From Sipunculus nudus (Eukaryota; Annelida; Sipuncula; Golfingiida; Sipunculidae), in assembly GCA_026874595.1 (NCBI GenBank), contig CM049320.1:35500214-35564213 (forward strand): a stretch of DNA of 64,000 bases. Reading direction: 5' to 3'. The stretch's first letter is position 1. Every line of letters starts with the position of its first letter. Shown here piece by piece: positions 51,876 through 61,872 of the stretch. The notes under the pieces were generated by a model that did no database searches, was not told the DNA's origin, and was given only the letters and a program-made list of their open reading frames with translations. The translations under genes were made by a program, and so were the position numbers.

Positions 51876-52632
51876 CAGGTGGCAGATTACTATCGCGAAT
51901 GGTGGCCTTAGGACAATGGGTGGCCTCAGGCGACATGGTGGCCTCGGGACACCGGATGGCCTCTGGCCACCAACCCGCCGTGCATCCTTCTCGATCTGTT
52001 TTCTTCCACCAATATCGTAAATAGTTCCATGAAAGAACATCGAATTCAGACTATAATATTTTGTTAGTATACTTCTTTCATTCAAGAACACCTCAGGTAT
52101 ATGATGCCGACCAGTATATCATGGTGGCCTAGGGATACACTTAAGATACGATGCTGTGCGCAGGGGCTTGTTACAGAAGACAGATTAAATAATATCCTGG
52201 AATTTTGATCCACAATGCACCACGAATAAGCGATATAACCGACTGAGACATATACAGCTTCTTGACTACTGAATAACAACACTCAAGGAGCTACATGTAT
52301 GTGTCACTTTGGGATGTATCGCTTATTCCTGGGTTTTGTTGCTCAATATTCTGGGATATTATTTTTTCAGCTTCCGTGGCAAGCCCTTGTGATACTGTGT
52401 ATCCTCGTGGCCTACAGCCACCACAGGTATAATCCTGTATACCCCTGGTGGCCTGAGGACACCAAATGTATAATGCTATATATCCTTGTGGCCTATTTGC
52501 GGAAGGAAACTGATCGAGAAGGGCCCACCACGGGCTGCTGGCCTGAGGCCATCCGGTGTCCCATGGGCACCATGTGACCTTGGTCCACATGGTGCCCCAA
52601 GGCCACCATTCGCGATAGTAATCTGCCTCCTG
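51876..52632. mobile_element. Foldback element with GGTGGCC modules
   Basis: Left arm 51876-52017 and right arm 52493-52632 are inverted copies. Shared words in order are GGCAGATTACTATCGCGAAT, GGTGGCCTT, GGGACACCGGATGGCCTC and TTCTCGATC. Within and between the arms, GTGGCC or its complement occurs about a dozen times, including GGCCTCTGGCC and GTGGCCTACAGCCAC. Several overlapping open frames on both strands across it are the expected by-product of inverted GC-rich modules. No transposase is visible. Confidence 0.65.
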
Positions 52633-55361
52633 CCAACAGATATGCCCGTTCTTGGTCTTAAACTGTCGGGAATGACCAAAGTGTGTCCAAAGGGGTCATG
52701 CATTTCCTAAATATTTACCCAAATCCTGATATATTTTATTTCATTTTATCAAGGCCTGATGCAGTGCCCACCATCGCAAACTACACGAGTGAACTCTTGG
52801 TGTTTAAGAAGACGCATTAGCAGCGCCACCTTTTAGAACTACACCAGTTTAATCGGCCCATTGTCAAAACGCCAAATTGAAGTGGAACATGGAAGTGCAA
52901 TTAGCTCCGGCACAACATGGACCCACAACAATCAAACTAACGGCTTATTCTGACACACATTCAACAGCTTCTCTTGCCTGGATAACCCTTAACTTTGACT
53001 TTCCATGATTTTCCAAATGGAAATTCTCGAATAAAAAAAAAATGGGAGAAAGAGAGAAACTGATGAGAGACATTAATGTCAGACTGATCAACCTTGGGAG
53101 AATATAAACAATCTCTCTCAGCCCTCTCAATCAGATTTGTATCTTCAGCGAATGGTCCTGCTTCACAAACAATGTGAAATATACTACGTATTACATGTTT
53201 GTTTTTGTTTATATTATGTTTGTTTAAGGACAGAACAATTGGTTATGAACCACTTTTGGAATATGAGAGAGAAAAAGAAGATGAAGAAGAAGAGGAAATA
53301 ACCTCTGTACAGACCACGCATAACGTAGACTTCCTCACAAAACGATTTTATATTTTCCCGGGGTTATGAACATGACGTTAAGAAAAAGTAGAAGGTTCGT
53401 TCATTTAATCCGAATTGTATCGCCAGTTGTACAAAAAGTTATTACACATACACAAACCCATACATATATGTGTGTGTTAAAAGTCAGCTTCACTGTGTAC
53501 AATCAAATTTCAATTCTGTTCTACAGAACTTAAATTCCAATTGACGTCATTTTTAATACAAATAATTGGGTAAATGGCACAAAAGTTCACGGTCATAGTA
53601 GTTTTCATAAAGTTGAATCGTAGAAGGTAATGGTAAATGATCACTTCTTCAAATATCAAATTTATACATTGGCTCTTAGTAAAGAAGGATACTTCCCTTT
53701 ATTTGCTATAATCAGTCTTTAATTAGCGTCAAAACCCTCTGTGATACGTCACTCAACGGTCATCTCCGACGAAACTGCAGCACCCATTACCTTAATTCTA
53801 TAGTAAAAGAGCTCTTTTTACACGTGTAGTTATTCTGTGCGAGGTTTGGTTATAATATATTTTTTCCTTTATAATTCAGTTCAAATTGCGAAAACATGAC
53901 GACACAATTTCAGCTCATCTGTAAACAGATGGAACGATCACATTTCATTTTAGTTTCACACAACTAAATGTCTCGAAACTGTAAGAAAAGCAAAAAGAAA
54001 AGTGAGATGAGTGGAGACACCCAAGGGTATTGAATCGGAGGGTGGGGGTGGGGGAGGCGGGTTCAAGGTTGAGATCCGGGACTGTCATATGACAAGAATT
54101 CAAGTTTATTTTATTTTTAATGGTCAGGGACAGCTGTAGTCTAAGAGAATGAGGGAACTTTTTAATTTGATTTCGAGTTGAGCGAGTGTAACATTTAAGA
54201 TGCTGGTATAACCTTTATATATTACAATGTTGTAGAGATATAAATACCAGTATGGTTCATATCGGGTAATATGATAAACGTCCTGATTTGTTAGAGTGTT
54301 TTGTTGGTTATGAAACAACAAAGATTCTAGTGTAATTTATTGATTCATTATATGAGTGTAAACATAATTATCTGTAATATGTTATGCTTTATTGTATGTC
54401 TTCCCCCAGCCCTTGACCAAAAATGTCCATTACATAATTGGACTATGATTGTCCTGTGCTTGGATGAAAGCAGTATACATTTGCTGACATTTCCCACCAC
54501 ACAAGCGATATCTGTTGGCGACTAACAGTATAAATGGCTGTTATTATATTTTTCCGATATAACATCTATGAAATCACTTCACGTCTGGGCCTCTTCTGTA
54601 CAGTTTAAAAAAATAAATTCTGATATTAAAACTTTTTACCTGATATTTTGTATTTCTATTGTCAAACAAAGGCAATCTTGAGTCATTTTTATAGTCCTTG
54701 TCCGAATGTAGTGAAGCCAAATTAGACCTACCCTTTTATTTGAACACATTTGGACAAAATGATTGGTTATAAATTTTTTTAAAATATTTCACCGATAATT
54801 TCAATTTTGTATGAGATTATGATAAACATGCATAAAATCAATCAATATGGTTCTTTTTTTGACCACCTTTCATAACAGCTTGAGCTAAACCATTCACTAC
54901 TCAACCCCGGGACATGTGAATAAATATGACTATGTGATTTGACACTGAATTTTCGGGTCCATGGACGTAATAACGAGGGGTCAGTTGGGAAATGTCCCTC
55001 CAATTCTCATCCAGGCGGGATTTGCCAAATTACCCCCACCCCACCCCCACCCCCCTCCGCCACACACACACACACACCTCAAATTCATACACACTCATTG
55101 AACATTAGTATAATTTAACAAAAATGTAGGCTCTAGTTTTAATCCGCGAACAATGTGTCAATGTGTCTCAGTTCCTTTATTAACAACGCAATTTAATGAT
55201 TAGGAAATGACAAAATAGCCAAAACTACATAATATTCCACGATAATTCCATTTCCACGACACTGTGTTACCCTGCCATTCAATACAAAATGATTAATTCA
55301 TGCAGGTATTAAAATTAAAAAAAAATAAGGTCAAGCAAAAATGTAAGAACGTCTTTCATTC

Positions 55362-55364
<3 letters not shown>
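52633..55364. other. AT-rich DNA; no gene supported
   Basis: Contains a purine-rich run (AGAGAGAAAAAGAAGATGAAG near 53266-53300), a G-quadruplex-capable run at 54038-54061, a C-rich run with (CA)n at 55035-55077, and small frames without domains (52945-53130, 54124-54321, 54340-54525). Confidence 0.5.

Positions 55365-55392
<28 letters not shown>
55365..55392. repeat. (AT)n microsatellite at the 5' end of Helitron-like copy 2
   Basis: Pure AT tract directly abutting the TC start of the element. Confidence 0.9.
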
Positions 55393-56519
55393 TCTACTTA
55401 TAAAAGGAATTAGGTACACGTCTGTTCGCAATGTTCCCTAAAACCGCGTTGTGTACAATAGTGTGCCTTACATCATTTTAAAGGTTATTATGCCCGCAGT
55501 GACATAGGCGATATGAGAAAAAATAATTTTTTTTATGTACATATAATTTTGAGTGATTTTTTCTGACTGCACTGAGGTAAGACCGAGCACAGCCGAACTG
55601 CCTTCGGTAATTACCGGAACGCATGCATCGTGGTCTTTCAACTACACTACTATTGTTCATATGAATATAACGCTTGCTTTCAGTGAGGGATTTGAGCCTG
55701 TCGAGCCTTCCATTGGAACGAGGCCCCACCCTCGTGCGTGGTCAGGGACAGAGAAAAACACATGTTTCTCGCTTCATGAAATGGAGAGTTCAACCCAGGA
55801 GGAATAATGACAAGGTCCCAATTCTACGAACAGGCGTGGGGTGGGGTGGGGTGGAGTGGTGTCAGGGGTTTCAGGCCTCAAAATTTGTCTGATACGATGA
55901 AAAAAAAGGGTTGCGGCGGTTGAAAATGAATACGGACCTTCTGCAGGGAGTCCCGTTTGGTCCGCTTCTGCTGCTAACGAGGTGTGCATATTTCTGTTTC
56001 TTTCTTCAGGAACAGTTTCCTTGCAACGTACGTTTAATAAATCTTTCATGTGTTCCTCACATCAACCTAATCTTTATACTTCCAACGATAGAATCCAGTC
56101 AAATATCATCAAAAGCCCGAATGCCGCCGCGTCTCATTCCGTTTCGTAATGTAAACACCATCACTGACCAGGTCTTCAAGGTAAACATACCGGGGTATAA
56201 ATTTCTTGCCACGAGGACAGCCCCACAAAATAAATGTTGAAAATAATGGAGCGACCACAGGTTCACTCACGCACTGTCTTCACCAGATTATGAGTTTATA
56301 CGGACGGCCGGTATGATGTTTAGGATTCATGTAATTTAAAAGTAATTGGCGAAATTTAGATACAAAATGTTTATACATATCTTTTGGAGACAGTTTTCTA
56401 CTAAAACCCATATTTTCTGTTAATTTTTAGAATAAAACAATGAGCCAACATTTCACATCTCAGTTAATAAATCTCCCCAACCCTGGTAATAAGCCCGGTA
56501 TACTGGGTCCATCAGCTAG
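55393..56519 (+). mobile_element. Helitron-like non-autonomous element, copy 2
   Basis: It starts TCTACTTATAAAAGGAAT at 55393 and ends with hairpin CCCGGTATACTGGG, a short spacer and CAGCTAG|T at 56519, matching copy 1 at both ends. Interior words shared with copy 1 in inverse orientation include CGCAATGTTC, AACCGCGTTGTGTACAATA, CGAGCACAGCCGAACTGCC, AACAGTTTCCTTGCAA and GAGCCAACATT. It is longer than copy 1 mainly through a ~120-bp segment (56249-56370) also found at 48657-48790. A G-rich run (55834-55858) corresponds to a C-rich run in copy 1. The 109-codon frame at 55911-56240 resembles the copy 1 frame, but there is no Rep/helicase. Confidence 0.75.
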
Positions 56520-57080
56520 TATATATAAATATATTAGCAGTATATAAATCGTTCTCTCTGAATAATAAGGGGGTGATTACATTTATCAATTCCATTGCCA
56601 AAATTTGGGAGGATATAAATTTCCATCCCCCGGTACTGACGGACCTGATCACCATATTATATTTGGAATAAGAAGAATTCATTTCCACTATTGGGCCATA
56701 TTTTATATTAAGAAGTGTATTTGTCCTATGTTACATGTGAACTAGTGATCAGCGAACCGTGCAGATAGGAATACAGGGGATTGTGATTAGGGTCTCGCGG
56801 AGGTATCAATGAAGGCCCTTAGTACAGCTCCTACTGTTTCAATGACATTCCAAAAAAATGTCATCGTTAGAAGGTATGGATGATAGTTGCAAATGCAGAT
56901 GGATCTAATGGATAGGTGTGGACATCATTAAGTGATGAGCGAAGAGAACACAGGTGGGCTTTAGGTAATGCACATGGACAGATCCAACCGAACCATATTG
57001 GAAAAGAAATAACTCAGTAAATTTACATATTACATAAACGTGCTACCTAACACCAGTGAATGAAGGAGTAAATGCTTTAC
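56520..57080. other. No gene supported
   Basis: AT-rich to mixed composition, without repeat or exon signature, between the Helitron-like element and the possible caspase promoter. Confidence 0.45.
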
Positions 57081-57099
57081 CAGGTCAGCTTAGTGTTTT

Positions 57100-57334
57100 A
57101 CACAACAGTTATAAATACACGTTTAGGACCGAGTCTTTGCGTATTGTCGCTAAACTTCCGGGTTGAGAGTTCCAGTGTGGTTAAACAGTGATTCTATGTG
57201 TGTAAACTGGCTAGAGCCCTCTAAGTGAACTTGTAGTTTCCAAACAAGTGTGGAAACAGACGTGTGTACAAAATTCCCCTTCGATCCAAAGTCTTCACAG
57301 GCTGAAGAGACACATGGGGAAGTGACGTAAGAAG
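57100..57334 (+). promoter_or_regulatory. Possible promoter and noncoding first exon of the caspase gene
   Basis: TATAAATA at 57110-57117 is followed ~25-30 bp later by a plausible start region (57140-57150), a stretch of higher G+C without a long open frame, and a consensus donor AGAAG|GTAAGG at 57334/57335. A TGACGTAA word (CRE-like) lies just before the donor. The strand and position, 2.3 kb upstream of the first recognised caspase exon, fit a noncoding first exon. Nothing proves the link. Confidence 0.3.
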
Positions 57335-57492
57335 GTAAGGAAATTTCGCTTGTACTTTCTAAAACAAGTAGTTTATTCTGAAGGTTTCTTTTATATTTCT
57401 GATGCCAAATAATGTGGCATTATATAAAAAAAATAATAGTGATTTAAAGTTATAAGATATGATTTAATTACCAGAGATGTAGCACGATCATG

Positions 57493-57495
<3 letters not shown>

Positions 57496-57549
<54 letters not shown>

Positions 57550-57620
57550 CATATGCGTGTGTGTGTTTGTGTATATGTGTGTGTTGGGTGGTTGGGTTGG
57601 TGTAGGTGTGTGCGTGTCTC
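57496..57620. repeat. (AT)n followed by (TG)-rich simple repeat
   Basis: AT tract 57496-57546, then TGTG/TGGTTGGG-rich sequence. Open frames across it on both strands are Tyr-Ile and Val-Cys artefacts. Confidence 0.95.
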
Positions 57621-59626
57621 TATTTGTGACACAAATAATACAACGTTTCTGTACGTCATGTTTTCTAAATTCAAGCAATAGGTTATGTATGCATACAGGG
57701 TTTAGTATATTGCAAAGTACATACATTCAGTTACCATAACACGTGTGTACACACATATATTCGTGATAGGTTTGCGTGTTTGTTAGAATGTGTCAGTGGG
57801 GTTCGAAGTCCATGTGTGGCTTAAAGCAGTGTCAATGTGGCATAATAAACTTGATCTGGCATTACTCCTGATAAGGTTATTATGCCGAAAGAAAAGATCG
57901 ATAAAATTAATCTGACGCGACATCCGAAAACACAACCGCCTCTAATAAAATTAATCTTTGACCCCCCCCCCCCCTTAATACACACAAAACATATTTGGAT
58001 CTAATATGCCACATGAAGACATATCAACACGCATTACATATGTACCTGTGTTTAAGTTACCACACCAGTCCCTATATATCGGTCTGTTTAAAATGATGGA
58101 TTAATTAGTAAATCACACCCACCTACACACGCACATGATGCAATCTGTCCTCAGCGGTCACACAGCGCTCTATGTTCAGCAATATGTTCAGGTATGCGAT
58201 AGACCTGAGTCCACCTGTCACCATGGTTTAAGGACATCCAACCGTGCGAAAAAGAATGTATAAAAAGCGACACCGCAGTCGTTGAACTTCAGTCACATGA
58301 TGATCCGAGGAGTCGAAACGGTGGTAGTGGCTTAGATCTATCACATACTGCATATCAACACACACACATATTTAAATATATATGAAGTGGAATCCCAGCT
58401 TGTGACCGGCCCACAACTGCAACTGTCCCCACAATAACGACCACTTTTCTTTGTCCTTGATGAATGATATAGGTAATTAAGAATTTGACAAATACGACCA
58501 CCCCCCAATTACGACCACTTTGGTCAGTCCCCTAGGTGGTCGAAATTGTCGGTTCCATATATATAAGGCATTTATTGTATACAATCCGCATGATTACAAA
58601 CGTGCTTGTGTGTGAATTGATATAACTTGGGTGAAATAAGCAAAACTATGGTAACATTACTGTTTTTTTGAGATAATCCAAGACATTTTTTCACGGGACC
58701 AAAAAAAAAAGGCTTTAATAAGAATGACTGATCGATTAGGGGAGGGAGCGCACGTTACAAAGTCCATTTGAAATTATATGTGTGCGTTAACTAATTACCT
58801 AACGACGTTAGTTTAGCTGAATTCAAAAGTCTTCCTGCGAAACATTCCCCTTTTAGAATGAACACAGTCCACGTGTGTCTGTTTACTATAACACACCTCG
58901 TCAGTGATCCAGCGCATGCTCGACATTTCCACAAAAAAAGAGAGGAAACAGGAACATACAATGTTGTGAAACACATGTTGGAAGCTTCAAAAATCTTTAC
59001 GCGTTTTGTTCATATCCGCGCCACTTGTTTCGCCCAGTGCGAGCTCATGTCAAATACTCTTGCGGGATAAGCCACACGATTAAAAAAAAAATTGGCAGTT
59101 ACTATAATATTTCGGTTAGAAAACACTGTATTGCATGAATATGTAATATACCTGGTAACTGAACGGCTGTTGTGATGCGAGTGATAGCTAAACACACCTA
59201 ACACATTTATTCAATGAATCAGTGGCATGATAAACAGGAAATACGGAGGGGGTAAAAGTAACCACGAAGGCATGAGCACATAAGAAAACTAGAAGTCGTG
59301 AAAGTGCATTAAAGCCTATTCACAGACATCTATAATTTTTAGATTATTCATTGGTTCATTGATTAATTCAAGTTTAATTGTAATATATTTCTGCCATAAG
59401 GCAAAATTAAAACTAAATTCATTAAACCAGTTCATAATCATCAGACACCTATCTTTTTTTTCAGAATTAGCCACTTATCTCCAGTAAGCCAGGTATTGTT
59501 CTAAATCCATTATGGGTCATTTTATATTCTAGTCACCAGAATGTAAGCTATAAACTAGTCCCTCCTGAACAAAGAGACATTTTTTTTTCAAAGAGTGAAG
59601 TGTAACACTGCTTTTGGATATTTTAG
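57621..59626. other. Upstream region or intron of the caspase gene; no prodomain exon identified
   Basis: I looked for a CARD or DED exon and found none. Overlapping frames at 58791-59204 on both strands have no signature. A poly-C run lies at 57961-57974 and a DNA-transposon remnant at 58385-58560. If the gene has an N-terminal prodomain it is too diverged or too short to recognise here. Confidence 0.45.
58385..58560. mobile_element. Pogo-like (Tigger/Jerky-type) MITE remnant
   Basis: AACGACCACTTTTC at 58436, TACGACCACCCCCC at 58493, TACGACCACTTTGGTCAG and TAGGTGGTCGAAATTGTC form facing CGACCAC/GGTGGTCG modules. The order 'ACGACCACTTT..GGTC..GTCCC..GTGGTCG' is a familiar terminal sequence of pogo-like elements across animals. 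No transposase; degenerate. Confidence 0.45.
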
Positions 59627-59779
59627 AGCTATGATCTTGTTGGGAAGGAGAAAGGCCGTGCGTTGATAGTGAATATGTCAGAAGACCGCACGGGATCTGC
59701 TGTAGATAAGGGGAATATGACTGACTTATTCAGGGACCTGGGTTACTCCGTGGAAATACTTGATGACCCGTCTTTCACG
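59627..59779 (+). CDS. Caspase, exon with start of p20 subunit
   Basis: The acceptor is GGATATTTTAG|AGC and the donor TTCACG|GTAAAT, giving 153 nt in phase 0 and 51 codons, fully open. It encodes SYDLVGKEKGRALIVNMS, then EDRTGSAVDKGNMTDLF and RDLGYSVEILDD. This is the first strand and helix of the caspase p20 fold: the G.ALI.N strand, R-x-G-[ST]-x-x-D (whose Arg is part of the P1-Asp pocket), and the LF..LGY.V helix-strand. The loop between the strand and the Arg is shorter than in most effector caspases. The protein is a cysteine protease of apoptosis or inflammation type. Sequence upstream of this exon (prodomain, start codon) was not identified. Confidence 0.85.
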
Positions 59780-60139
59780 GTAAATAGTTTTAACTATTGT
59801 TCTTCAAGCCAGATTCCTATATGGTATGTTGAGACATGTTAAATGCCCGTACATGAATTAGAAAAATATATCAAGATTTACGTTGGATCAACACCTAAAC
59901 GTATGTTTGTCATACTGCAAGTAAAATGTCACATATGAATCATTTCATAAGATTGGTTCAGCTGCACATATTTTTATATCGGATATTTAAAAAAATTCGG
60001 TTATGCAGTCCAGCAAAGGTGTTGTAAACGAAGAAATAACTGAAATATAGCCGTCTTAACGGATGTCTATTTAAATTAAAGATAATGCCCGAACCTTAAC
60101 AGTTTCAGGCTCTCTGTATCTCCTGATTTATCAATATAG

Positions 60140-60380
60140 GAACTCGATAAAGCACTGGATGAATTTGCCAAAAGCGAAAAAAATATGAACGCTAAAAGCG
60201 TGTTCGTGGTTCTCATGGCACACGGTGGCATGGATAGTCATAACAAAGACTTATACATCTTCGCATCAGATAAATTCAAATACAAGTTTCAGGAGAGGAT
60301 CGAAGATATTTTTAGCACTGCAAATGCGCCTCACTTGGTGAATAAACCAAAGGTTTTCATCGTACAAGCTTGCATGGGAA
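60140..60380 (+). CDS. Caspase, exon with catalytic His and Cys (p20)
   Basis: The acceptor is ATCAATATAG|GAACTC and the donor ATGGGAA|GTATGT, giving 241 nt, phase 0 in and phase 1 out. It encodes ELDKALDEFAKSEKNMNAKS, then VFVVLMAHGGMD with catalytic His (codon 60221-60223), a D-x-x-x-YIFA strand region and KPKVFIVQACMG with catalytic Cys (codon 60371-60373). The active-site pentapeptide is QACMG instead of the usual QACRG; Gln, Ala, Cys and Gly are kept and Arg is Met. The His context is MAHGG rather than SHG[DE]. The intron sits immediately after the catalytic Gly. The two catalytic residues are intact, so protease activity is possible, but it is not proven. Confidence 0.9.
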
Positions 60381-60934
60381 GTATGTACTAATTTATGTGC
60401 TTGATTTTTTTACCTCTGGCTGTAATAATTATGTGACATATTACATATAATTGTTTTGGTTATGCGTCTCTTTTAAAATACTGCGCTCTGTCTCTTTATT
60501 TTATCAATCGTGCAATATATCGAAGCTGGTACTTCAATGCTTATAAACAGTTTAGCCATAACTTCTTGTATATCACAAATCTGCATTGTTAATTAAATAT
60601 ATTACTTTGCATGAATATATTTTCCTAATACATGGTTCGGATATTTGAACTATGATATTTTTTTGTAACGTCATGTCATATGTCTAAATGGATAGCATTT
60701 ATGTATCTAATGTAGCATTACCAAACCATTTAATTTGAGAACATTTTTTTTAATTTTTGTGTGATAAATATTTAGCAATATGATAATAACAACAACACTG
60801 ATTAAGGTTGTCGTGTGTTAGTAACTTTTTTCTTAGCTAAAAACAGCGGCATAGAAACTAAAATTATTTAATTTAAATCAAAGGCTGACTGACCAGCCAA
60901 AATAATTTGTACATGTGTGAAGTATTTATTTCAG

Positions 60935-61075
60935 AAATGATAGATGCAGGTACATTAGCCAAGACATTCGGCCCTTCAATACAAGTAACCGACACTGATG
61001 ACCATCGAGTAGAAAGACAAGATTCAGTTGCGCCATCTTTCATTGACTACCTGTTTGCTTTTGCAACACGGCCAC
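60935..61075 (+). CDS. Caspase, exon with p20/p10 linker and start of p10
   Basis: The acceptor is TATTTATTTCAG|AAATGA and the donor GGCCAC|GTGAGT, giving 141 nt, phase 1 in and out. It encodes KMIDAGTLAKTFGPSIQVTD, then TDDHRVERQDSVAPS and FIDYLFAFATRP. The first part is the linker, with Asp residues (TDTDD) where processing normally occurs. The second, P-x-F-x-D-[YF]-L-[FY]-A-[FY]-[AS]-T-x-P, is the hallmark opening strand of the p10 subunit. The usual PGY after the Thr is replaced by RPR. Confidence 0.85.
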
Positions 61076-61630
61076 GTGAGTATTTTGGCATACGTGTACA
61101 ACCCTATGCAAAATTATTATGTGCATGACCGCTAAAGGGCTGGTATGTTAATTGTATTTTTTTCTACTCTGTAGTCTCAAAACACAAAGCAACCAAACTA
61201 TTAACAAAAGCTATGTGTTGTTAGTAAGAAATCATGAACCCCTGGATCATTAAGCGTCTCACTTTAGGAGTGCAGACGTATTGGGTGTGATGAATTTATA
61301 ACTATATTTGTTACACATTGTCATTTCCTTAGCAGAGGACTTTCTTCGAAATATTGGTGTTAAACAATTAAAAATATTATTATATTTGTATTCTTCTGTG
61401 TGCGCTAGATCTCCAATACGTTCGCTGTTCAAAACCTTTAGTGAGATTAGTACTCACATGTGACATGTTCGCAAAAAGGTATTAATTTTGACATTGTTCT
61501 ATTGTGTTTCTACTTTGCCTCTTATTGCTCTGTTCAGAGCGACGGGGCATCTCTTTTGGATTGCCTGACGACTGGAGACCCCTTTCGTCGGATGACCCTA
61601 ATCGTTTTTTGCTCTGTATCTGTCATTTAG

Positions 61631-61740
61631 GACACAAGGCCGTGCGGGATACCAGAGACGGCTCCATGTTTCTAAATGAGATAAACGCAGTTTTCCGCCA
61701 AGAAGCGGCGACATCACATGTAGTTGACATGCTGACAACA
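61631..61740 (+). CDS. Caspase, p10 exon
   Basis: The acceptor CTGTCATTTAG|GACAC joins the previous exon in phase 1, giving FATRP-RHKAVRDTRDGSMF, then LNEINAVFRQEAATSHVV and DMLTT. The donor ACAACA|GTAAAT ends it in phase 0. This is the caspase [SA]-x-R-[ND]-x-x-x-G-S-x-F segment and the following long helix. The Arg that helps bind P1 Asp is present. The residues around it (KAVRD where YSWRN is typical) differ at positions that line the S2-S4 sites. Upstream in-frame sequence (61522-61630) is open but inserts residues not expected in the family; an alternative acceptor at TTCAG|AGCGAC (61538) would include it. The last strand of p10 is not in the window. Confidence 0.8.
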
Positions 61741-61872
61741 GTAAATACACATATCTCTGTAAAAATTAGCTTGTATAATATAAATCACATAATATAACGT
61801 ATCTATCCAAATGCGGTAGAACTTATATTCACACACACGTATTAATATTAGCTATATTTACATACATATATA

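Noticed and set aside
51724-52710. Several overlapping 75-99 codon frames on both strands
   Set aside because: They lie on inverted GTGGCC modules. Frames open on both strands simultaneously are expected from that repeat, not from genes.
58791-59204. CARD/DED prodomain exon for the caspase
   Set aside because: Frames on both strands were examined; none shows the helix pattern of a death-fold domain or convincing splice joins to 59627.
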